Source of the DNA: an uncultured Clostridia bacterium
GTDB taxonomy: Bacteria; Bacillota; Clostridia; TANB77; CAG-508
Direction of reading: 5' to 3'
Length of the DNA stretch: 28,781 bases
NCBI GenBank assembly: GCA_948891265.1
Contig: CAQUBD010000002.1
Location: forward strand, 87,350 to 116,130
The notes below the pieces were generated by a model. That model was not told the origin of the DNA. It did no database searches and saw only the letters and a program-made list of their open reading frames with translations. Position numbers and translations under genes: made by a program. This document shows positions 23,408 through 28,781 of this stretch, in pieces. Numbering within the stretch: position 1 is the stretch's first letter; every line of letters begins with the position of its first letter.

Positions 23408-23436
23408 AATATATATTAAAAAAAGTTTATTGTCAA
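23408..23436 (-). promoter_or_regulatory. Sigma-A promoter of pepF
   Basis: On the minus strand: perfect TTGACA (23436-23431), 17-bp spacer, TATATT (23413-23408), about 45 bp before the start codon. Confidence 0.75.
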
Positions 23437-23574
23437 ATAAATTAAAGTAATTACTTTAGAATTATTATAATTATAAAACATCTTTTTATTTTAGTTATAT
23501 TTTTTATATTTTTATACATACTAATATAAGTTATTATTAAAGGTATTATATTTTACCAAGAAAAGGAGTTTTTT

Positions 23575-24009
23575 ATGGAAAATCAAAATTTAAATATTTT
23601 AGACGAAGTAAACAAAGGTGCTACTATGGGAATGGACGCCATTTCTTATGTTTCAGAAAAAGTTTCTAATAGTCAGTTTAAGGAAGTTCTAGATGTAGAG
23701 TATAATAAATACAAAAAAATATCTCAAAGAGTAAATGATTTATATTCCAACTATAGTAATAAAGAACCTCATGAGACAAATGCTATGAATAAGATGATGA
23801 CCTGGTATGGAATACAAATGAAAACTATGACAGATGATACTACTTCTAAACTTTCTGAATTACTAATGCAAGGTACTAATATGGGAATAATTGAAGGAAG
23901 ACGCTTGCTAAATCAAAATGATGATGCTGATTCTGATGTGAAAAATATTTTAAATGACTTTGTAGTTATGCAAGAAGATAGTGTTGAAACTTTAAAAAAA
24001 TATTTATAA
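23575..24009 (+). CDS. Unknown all-helical protein, possibly ferritin-like
   Basis: A 144-residue protein that looks like a four-helix bundle: helices at about 6-28 (LDEVNKGATMGMDAISYVSEKV), 32-58, 67-98 and 103-143. It is Met-rich between 68 and 106 (MNKMMTWYGIQMKTM). The repeated plan and the spacing of acidic residues recall ferritin-like or DUF2383-type stress/coat proteins, but I do not see a clear pair of ExxH iron motifs. There is no membrane segment. The RBS is AAAGGAG just before ATG 23575. It is divergent from pepF and has a strong terminator. The function is unknown and the fold is an inference. Confidence 0.75.
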   Translation: MENQNLNILDEVNKGATMGMDAISYVSEKVSNSQFKEVLDVEYNKYKKISQRVNDLYSNYSNKEPHETNAMNKMMTWYGIQMKTMTDDTTSKLSELLMQGTNMGIIEGRRLLNQNDDADSDVKNILNDFVVMQEDSVETLKKYL

Positions 24010-24017
24010 CTATTTAT

Positions 24018-24056
24018 AAAAACCTTATAACAATAAAAAATTGCTATAAGGTTTTT
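24018..24056. terminator. Terminator after the helical-protein gene
   Basis: AAAAACCTTATA (24018-24029) pairs perfectly with TATAAGGTTTTT (24045-24056). It can also serve the convergent membrane gene. Confidence 0.92.
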
Positions 24057-24088
24057 AGTTTAGGGAAAGCTTTGTTATTTACAATTTG

Positions 24089-24604
24089 TTAGCTTTCCGA
24101 TTTGTTCTTACAGTGGTAATTTTTGATGTTTTTTAAAACAGTCTGCACTATTAAATCAAAAAGAACAAATATAAAGAGGACAGCAAATACTCCTAACATA
24201 ACAGAACAAATAAATATCATAATAGCTAGTAAAACATACTCTATAATGCTTCTATCTGTATCATATTCAACAGTAATATTAGGATTAGAAAAATCAAAAG
24301 TCAAACTACCTTTTTTTGTAGATTTTACAATGATCTTGTTTCTATCTATATCTTCAAAAGATATAACAGGATCTGTGAAAAAATCTGATGAGCATTCTTC
24401 TTTTACACTATCGAGTCCTTCATTCCACGCTTTTTCTGCTATTTCCTTATAATATTTTACTTCTACTTCAGTATAGGTATCTGGCCATATCATATTGTAT
24501 ATAAATCTACCACCTAATATGACTCCAATTAAAAATATTATTATTGAAATAATATCGTATATTACACTTTCCTTGCTCCGTTTTTCTTTTTTTTCTTCTT
24601 TCAT
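24089..24604 (-). CDS. Unknown two-helix membrane protein
   Basis: A 171-residue protein. The Lys/Glu-rich start (MKEEKKEKRSKES) is cytoplasmic; membrane helix 1 is about 15-37 (YDIISIIIFLIGVILGGRFI); an extracytoplasmic domain of about 80 residues follows (mixed alpha/beta, with paired strands around NKIIVKSTKKGSLTFDFS and NITVEYD); membrane helix 2 is about 120-152; and the tail KNIKNYHCKNKSES is basic. No known family is recognised. The RBS AAAGGAG precedes ATG 24604. It is convergent with the helical gene. Confidence 0.75.
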   Translation of the reverse strand: MKEEKKEKRSKESVIYDIISIIIFLIGVILGGRFIYNMIWPDTYTEVEVKYYKEIAEKAWNEGLDSVKEECSSDFFTDPVISFEDIDRNKIIVKSTKKGSLTFDFSNPNITVEYDTDRSIIEYVLLAIMIFICSVMLGVFAVLFIFVLFDLIVQTVLKNIKNYHCKNKSES

Positions 24605-24763
24605 ACTTAGTTTCTCCTTTCATATTGAATACAGTTTATATTGGCTAAAACTAAAAGTAATAAATAAACTCACTATTTAGTGAATAAAAAGTAAAAAAAT
24701 TTTTCTTATTATATCAAATACATTATGAAATTGCAAGCGTTTTTTATTTTTATTTTTATTTTA

Positions 24764-24792
24764 TGTCAATTTTAAAATAAATTTCGTATAAT
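24764..24792 (+). promoter_or_regulatory. Candidate promoter of dpaB
   Basis: TGTCAA (24764-24769), a 17-bp spacer and perfect TATAAT (24787-24792). It predicts a leader of about 270 nt. A mother-cell sigma factor would be expected for dpaB; I could not identify such boxes. Confidence 0.45.
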
Positions 24793-24816
24793 ATATAGAT
24801 ATCGAATGATTTGGAA

Positions 24817-25059
24817 TCTAATATAAAAAAATATTAGATGACGATAAGCAAACGAAGTTGAAAATGCTTCGAAGACAGATTTGGCAGACAACTGATATTA
24901 AAAGAAGCAGAGTAAGTGATTTGCAAACTGTAAAAATTTCCAATTTTTACAGTTGCGATGAGCGAAGCAGAAAATGCTCCGAAGACAAGATTTGGCAGAT
25001 GGAAATTTCGAAGAAATTTTCAGATGACGATGAACGGAGCGAAGCGTAGTGAAAGGAGG
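24817..25059 (+). repeat. Leader of three hairpin-plus-module repeats before dpaB
   Basis: Each unit is a hairpin followed by a conserved sequence. Hairpin 1 is TCTAATAT/ATATTAGA (24817-24838), then module 1 (24837-24888: GACGATAAGC, AATGCTTCGAAGAC, AGATTTGGCAGA). Hairpin 2 is AACTGTAAAAATT/AATTTTTACAGTT (24926-24954), then module 2 (24955-24999: GCGATGAGCGAAGC, AATGCTCCGAAGAC, AGATTTGGCAGA). Hairpin 3 is TGGAAATTTC/GAAATTTTCA (25000-25022), then partial module 3 (25023-25059: GACGATGAACGGAGCGAAGC), ending in the dpaB RBS. Modules are similar while the three stems are unrelated in sequence. It occupies most of the 24605-25070 gap; the remainder upstream is AT-rich without other signals. Confidence 0.75.
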
Positions 25060-25070
25060 AAATATAAAAT

Positions 25071-25650
25071 TTGGAAGTAAAAAACAAGAAAATAGGATTT
25101 GTCTTAACAGGTTCTTTTTGTACATTTAGCAAGACAATTCCAAAAATCAAAGAATTAATAAAAAAAGATGCTGAAGTTATTCCAATAATGTCTTATAATT
25201 CATATAATTTAGATACCAAATTTGGAAAAGCTAAAGATTTTATAAATCAAATTCAAGAAATTACAGGAAAAGAAATCATTCATACAATACAAGATGCTGA
25301 ACCGATTGGTCCTAAAAGACTAACCGATATTATGGTAGTTGCTCCTTGCTCTGGAAATACTATGTCAAAATTAGCTTTAGATATTATAGATACACCTGCT
25401 ACTATGGCGGTTAAATCTCATTTAAGAAATAATTTACCAGTTGTTATTGCACCATCTACTAATAATGGGTTAAGTCGGAAACGCTCCTAGTATTGCAGCT
25501 TTACTTAATAGAAAAAATTATTATTTTGTCCCTTTTAGACAAGATAATCCAATTACCAAACCTCGTTCTATAGTTTACGATTTTGAGTATTTAATTAAAA
25601 CTATTGAATATGCTTTAGATGGTGAACAAATACAACCGATATTGCTTTAA
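25071..25650 (+). pseudogene. spoVFB: Dipicolinate synthase subunit B (flavoprotein), one-base frameshift
   Basis: SpoVFB/DpaB with DpaA makes dipicolinic acid, the calcium chelator of the spore core, in the mother cell. The first frame (25071-25475) begins KKIGFVLTGSFCTF, a flavoprotein phosphate-binding start, and contains MVVAPCSGNTMSKLALDI. After AAT GGG TTA AGT an extra C at 25476 shifts the frame; from GGA 25477 the sequence continues GNAPSIAALLNRKNYYFVPFRQDNP to a TAA at 25648-25650. Without the extra base the protein is about 192 residues, the normal size. As given, it ends early after a false tail (LSRKRS). The start is TTG 25071, 11 nt after AGGAGG. dpaA is not upstream, which is unusual for this pair. 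Confidence 0.9.
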
Positions 25651-25671
25651 CAATAATGAAGTATTGAAAGA

Positions 25672-25717
25672 AAAAAAGAGGAATGATTAATTTTTTTAAC
25701 ATTGCCTCTTTATTTTT
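25672..25717 (+). terminator. Terminator after dpaB
   Basis: AAAGAGG-AATG (25675-25685) pairs with CATT-GCCTCTTT (25700-25711), followed by a T-rich tail. Confidence 0.75.
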
Positions 25718-25793
25718 TAAGTTTCGATTTTTTATTCATATTATAGCTTTTTTATAAATTATAGTTTTAAGAAAACTAAACTTAAACTCTTTA

Positions 25794-26000
25794 TTACTTT
25801 GAATTTATCATTCTAAATATACTATTATAATTATCACGTAATGCATCTATATCCTTTAGACTTTTGCTCATTATATAATCTGCTATTTCAATTTCGCATT
25901 TTTTCAATTCTTCATATGAATATTCTTTGTCTACAACTGATATACCAGCTTGTTGTAGTAATTCTAATTGTTTTTTAGTACATTCATTTAATAAATTCAT
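25794..26000 (-). CDS. Small conserved-looking helical protein, 68 residues
   Basis: ATG 26000 follows AGAGGGATG at about 8 nt. The product is mostly helical: CTKKQLELLQQAGISVVD, then YSYEELKKCEIEIADYIMS and KDIDALRDNYNSIFRMI. The even codon use, the good RBS and the AT-rich core-like composition support a real gene. It resembles short uncharacterised clostridial proteins; no function can be given. No membrane part. Confidence 0.7.
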   Translation of the reverse strand: MNLLNECTKKQLELLQQAGISVVDKEYSYEELKKCEIEIADYIMSKSLKDIDALRDNYNSIFRMINSK

Positions 26001-26160
26001 TTTACATCCCTCTTTTTTATTATTTAACTGAATCTAATTATATCACAAATTTTTAATTTTTGTTAAAAAAATAATAAAATTTCTACAATTTTCGACATAT
26101 CCTTTTTATCATAAATATAAAACATAATCATTAATATTTTTTAGCTTTTTCTATACATCG

Positions 26161-26185
26161 AAAAAAGCCCTTAGATAGGACTTTT
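26161..26185 (-). terminator. Terminator of the PIN-domain gene
   Basis: On the minus strand AAAAGTCC pairs with GGGCTTTT (one G-U) across a 7-nt loop and is followed by more T's. Confidence 0.75.
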
Positions 26186-26205
26186 CTCGGTTGGTCATTT
26201 TAGTT

Positions 26206-27024
26206 TTACATAACATAAGTAGGAACTACTTTATCATCATATGTTAAATAAATACATACTCGATCTCCATGCTCTACTTTTAATCTTTTGCCTTCATAAA
26301 ATGTTTCAGAGCCACCATGTATAATACTAACAGTTTGTTTTCCGTTGTAATCAATATACACTTCATTATTTGAAATTACTTTGTATATGCCAAACCCTAG
26401 AGGGAATTTTCTTGGACGTTTAGCAACATCAAACAATATATACTGTAAGTCCCACATTTCTGCTTTGGTAGCTAAGTTTTTATCTGCTGTAAAAAGTGTA
26501 GGTCTAATTTGTGTTGGTAAAATTTTCATATATTGCAACAAAATATTATCTGGATAGTTCTCTCCGGTTATTCCATTAAATGCTGATAACATGTACTTAT
26601 CTCTTTCTTGGAGCATTTTATTAATGTACACTTTTATATTTGATGCTAAATTCGTTTTACCTTGATTAAATTTCTTCTTCCTGTCCATCTCTTCAATAAT
26701 TGGATAGATGAATGTTGCTTTTGCAGCCTTTTCTAACAGTTCTAGTGTTTCATTATGTGCCAAAACACATGTGTCGACCAATAAATTATTATAGTCAGCA
26801 TCTTTTGATACAACAAACATATCTTCTGGTATATCATTTGAATCACTCTTTTTCTTACTGCTTTTTAACTTGTATACATAACTTTTTGCTGTTGACTCTT
26901 TATATCCTAAGCTACAAAAGAATTCTTTTGTGGGTTCCACCGGAAAATCTGGAAATTCTTTCCGTATATCTTCTGAAGTTCCTCCTTTCAAAATTATATG
27001 ACCGATTGTTTTTTTGTTCATCAT
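26206..27024 (-). CDS. PIN-domain ribonuclease-like protein with helical N-domain and beta C-domain
   Basis: A 272-residue protein. Residues 1-60 are helical and basic (a possible HTH or coil, ending KLKSSKKKSD). Residues 80-200 form a PIN-like domain similar to that of PhoH2/YacL-type proteins: LLVDTCVLAHN (D84), IYPIIEEMDRKKK (E111/E112) and LFTADKNLATKA (D181). These acidic residues bind metal in PIN ribonucleases. Residues 205-272 are beta-rich (GIYKVISNNEVYIDYNGKQ) and of unknown role; in PhoH2 an RNA helicase would follow, and it is absent here. The start ATG 27024 is 6 nt from GAGAGGT. Codon use is more G/C-rich than in the AT-rich neighbours. A stand-alone unit with its own promoter, palindrome and terminator; no antitoxin gene is adjacent. 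Confidence 0.83.
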   Translation of the reverse strand: MMNKKTIGHIILKGGTSEDIRKEFPDFPVEPTKEFFCSLGYKESTAKSYVYKLKSSKKKSDSNDIPEDMFVVSKDADYNNLLVDTCVLAHNETLELLEKAAKATFIYPIIEEMDRKKKFNQGKTNLASNIKVYINKMLQERDKYMLSAFNGITGENYPDNILLQYMKILPTQIRPTLFTADKNLATKAEMWDLQYILFDVAKRPRKFPLGFGIYKVISNNEVYIDYNGKQTVSIIHGGSETFYEGKRLKVEHGDRVCIYLTYDDKVVPTYVM

Positions 27025-27049
27025 GCTTATACCTCTCTTTTTTAGTGTT

Positions 27050-27120
27050 AGATAATTACAATTATCTTTATTCTTGCAATAACTTATATATATTATAACA
27101 TATTTTACATAAATTTACAA
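27050..27120 (-). promoter_or_regulatory. Promoter and palindrome of the PIN gene
   Basis: On the minus strand: TTGTAA (27120-27115), 17-bp spacer, perfect TATAAT (27097-27092). Downstream, AGATAAT-N4-ATTATCT (27050-27067) is a perfect dyad between start site and RBS, a possible operator or 5' hairpin. Confidence 0.7.
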
Positions 27121-27214
27121 ACTTTTTTCTAATGAATTTTTTCGTTTGTGTGACTAGTAAGTGAAAATGTCCCAAAAAAATATTGTATTTGTAAATAAAA
27201 ATGTCTCAAAAATT

Positions 27215-27241
27215 GAAGTTATTAATTTAACTTCTTTTTTT
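27215..27241 (+). terminator. Terminator-like hairpin inside the left end of the IS
   Basis: GAAGTTA (27215-27221) pairs with TAACTTC (27228-27234), then seven T's. It would stop transcripts entering from outside before the transposase gene. Confidence 0.65.
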
Positions 27242-27299
27242 GTATTTGTAAATAAAAATGTCCTATAATACCTCTAAAGAATGGAGGTGAAAATTAATC

Positions 27300-28649
27300 A
27301 TGGCTGATTTTAAAAAAAGAGAAATAGAAAAATTAAATGTAATAAAAAAAGTGCTTATTGGTGAATATACAAAGAAAGAGGCTTCAAGTTCCCTTGGACT
27401 AACTATTAGACAAATAAATCGTTTACTTAATAAATTAAAAGATGAGGGTGAAAATGGATTTGTCCACAAAAATCGCGGTAAAGAAAGTAAAAAGAAAGTT
27501 GATGCAAATATAAAAAAAGAAATTGTTGACTTATATGTCACAGAATATTTTGACTATAATTTTACACATTTTTTTGAAGAGATTCAGGAAAAATATAATC
27601 TCTCATATAAGACAATAGATAATATTCTTACAGAAGCAGATATTATTTCTCCCGAAGCCCAACATAAAACAATTAAATTATATAATGCTAGTATGAAAAA
27701 AGCAATACGTCAAAAGAAAGCAACGGAGGAGCAAATAGTAATATATAAAAAGAGACAAGAAACAGAAAAGCAAAAGCATATTAGGCGTTCTTCGTTATTG
27801 TATAATTATGGACAAGAAATACAAATGGATGCTGCATTCGCTATTTGGTATGGAGAAAAAGCAAGAGCACTTCATTTAGCTGTTGATAAGGCAACTAAAC
27901 GAGTTCTATATGGTTGGTTTGATGTTCAAGAAACTACAAGAGCTTATTTTCTAATGCTTATGAACATCATCTTAAAACATGGTATTCCAAAGAAAATAAA
28001 AACAGATAAAAGAGGAACATTTTCAATAAATAATGTTAAGTCTAAAAGCAGTTTAAATACAACACAATTTGGTAGAATTTGTGAAGAATTAGAAATACAC
28101 CTTTCTTCAAGTAGCGACCCATTATTTAAGCCAAATGTTGAAAGAGAAAATAAGACATTTAAAGGACGTCTAATAGCTGAATTAAGGCATGAAAATATTA
28201 TAGATGATGAAAGTGCTAACAAATATTTAAACGAAGTATTTATCCCCAAAATGAATTCAAAATTTGCATATGAGATAGATTTTGAAAGAAATGACATGAG
28301 AGAAAATACATACGATTTTGAGGAGTTAAATATTATTATTTCAGAACAATATTCAAGAAAAATAGATAATTCTTCATCTATAAAATATAAGGGCAAGTAT
28401 TATATACCAATAGATATAGAAACTGGCGAAATAACGAGCTTTGAGCAAAATATAATCGGCATAATTATAATTGCTTATGATAATAGTTTTTGGTGTAATA
28501 TTGATAAAAAATTATACAAATTACATGAAATAAAAGCACCAGAAAAGAAGGTATATCAAAAGACAACTAAAACACAAGAAGAAATAAATAAATCAAAAGC
28601 ACACAAACCTGCTCCAAATCATCCATGGAAAAGCTACAGAAAAAGCTAG
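27300..28649 (+). CDS. DDE transposase of the IS (IS1202/ISNCY-like)
   Basis: A 449-residue transposase. An N-terminal helix-turn-helix is seen at about 15-50 (EYTKKEASSSLGLTIRQINRLLNKL), with a second DNA-binding region to ~130. The integrase-type catalytic core has D177 (IQMDAAF), D236 (KTDKRGTF) and a glutamate in VERENK (E281 or E283), the expected DDE set. The C-terminus is basic (HPWKSYRKS). The gene appears intact. RBS GGAGGTGA (27283-27290) precedes ATG 27300. Its stop codon lies inside the terminator stem at 28639-28667. Fits ISNCY/IS1202-type elements by length, single ORF and end structure; the exact subgroup is inferred. Confidence 0.92.
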   Translation: MADFKKREIEKLNVIKKVLIGEYTKKEASSSLGLTIRQINRLLNKLKDEGENGFVHKNRGKESKKKVDANIKKEIVDLYVTEYFDYNFTHFFEEIQEKYNLSYKTIDNILTEADIISPEAQHKTIKLYNASMKKAIRQKKATEEQIVIYKKRQETEKQKHIRRSSLLYNYGQEIQMDAAFAIWYGEKARALHLAVDKATKRVLYGWFDVQETTRAYFLMLMNIILKHGIPKKIKTDKRGTFSINNVKSKSSLNTTQFGRICEELEIHLSSSSDPLFKPNVERENKTFKGRLIAELRHENIIDDESANKYLNEVFIPKMNSKFAYEIDFERNDMRENTYDFEELNIIISEQYSRKIDNSSSIKYKGKYYIPIDIETGEITSFEQNIIGIIIIAYDNSFWCNIDKKLYKLHEIKAPEKKVYQKTTKTQEEINKSKAHKPAPNHPWKSYRKS

Positions 28650-28667
28650 TATTATGCTAGCTTTTTC
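28639..28667 (+). terminator. Terminator overlapping the end of the transposase gene
   Basis: GAAAAAGCTAG (28639-28649) pairs perfectly with CTAGCTTTTTC (28657-28667). The left arm contains the stop codon. Confidence 0.9.
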
Positions 28668-28781
28668 ATAAGACATTTTTATTTACAAACTACTAAAACT
28701 TAAAATTTGATATATGTTTTTTAGGACATTTTTATTTACAAACGAATTAAAAATTTGGGACATTTTCACTTACTAGTCACA

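Larger units (their letters stand above)
27149..28781 (+). mobile_element. Complete insertion sequence, probably ISNCY family (IS1202-like)
   Basis: Perfect 28-bp terminal inverted repeats: 27149-27176 (starts TGTGACTAGTAAGTGAAAAT) and 28754-28781. Total length is 1633 bp with one transposase gene. The right end coincides with the last base of the window, so the target duplication cannot be checked. Inside each end, two further copies of a related motif occur (left 27186-27206 and 27242-27262; right 28671-28690 and 28724-28743, core GTAAATAAAAATGTC). The outer repeat holds the same GTAAxxxAAAATGTC core, so each end has three potential transposase sites. Confidence 0.93.

Noticed and set aside
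24858..25049. 63-codon ORF MKMLRRQIWQTTDIK...
   Set aside because: It runs through the repeated leader modules and hairpins of dpaB, has no RBS, and its codons mirror the repeats; treated as non-coding.

Overview
The window looks like chromosome from an AT-rich, spore-forming member of the Bacillota (class Clostridia), possibly an uncultured gut lineage. Evidence seen here: very A+T-rich genes with AGGAGG-type ribosome binding sites, near-consensus sigma-A promoters with 17-bp spacers, U-tailed intrinsic terminators, and the sporulation/division order yabP-yabQ-divIC plus a dipicolinate synthase gene. The exact lineage is inference.

Layout. 1-627: C-terminus of a sortase-anchored, Pro/Asp-repeat surface protein. 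852-3192: prfB, with its programmed +1 frameshift, and a short aspartate kinase. 3265-8614: an accessory block with two paralogous beta-CASP metallo-beta-lactamase nucleases on the outside and an unknown gene, an HNH protein and a 367-bp inverted-repeat element inside. 8738-11475: core genes yabP, yabQ, divIC and rho. 11620-13233: an unusual soluble protein joining a ClpA/B-like AAA+ module to an FtsH-type M41 peptidase. 13379-17204: an all-minus-strand accessory segment (deaminase, AAA/DUF4143 ATPase, GNAT acetyltransferase, a VOC gene remnant, a 41-residue membrane peptide) punctuated by two diverged ~550-nt non-coding repeats. 17481-21429: PHP phosphoesterase, MgtC-like protein, XerC/D-type recombinase, a 64-residue basic protein, an unknown protein and a YneA-like LysM protein. 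21580-25650: pepF interrupted by an in-frame TAG, an unknown helical protein, an unknown membrane protein, and spoVFB/dpaB with a one-base frameshift behind a modular hairpin leader. 25794-27024: a small unknown gene and a PIN-domain protein. 27149-28781: a complete insertion sequence, ending exactly at the window edge.

Two gene populations are interleaved. Very AT-rich core genes sit next to single-gene units with more G/C-rich codon use, most with their own promoter, strong RBS and hairpin terminator (for example 3265-4683, 4931-5788, 11620-13233, 17481-18452, 20409-20603, 26206-27024). These look independently acquired.

The most promising items for new biology are the AAA+/M41 fusion, the two ~550-nt non-coding repeats around a cassette-like segment, the inverted-repeat family placed just upstream of three promoters, and the hairpin-plus-module leader of dpaB. 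No tRNA, rRNA or CRISPR array was seen.
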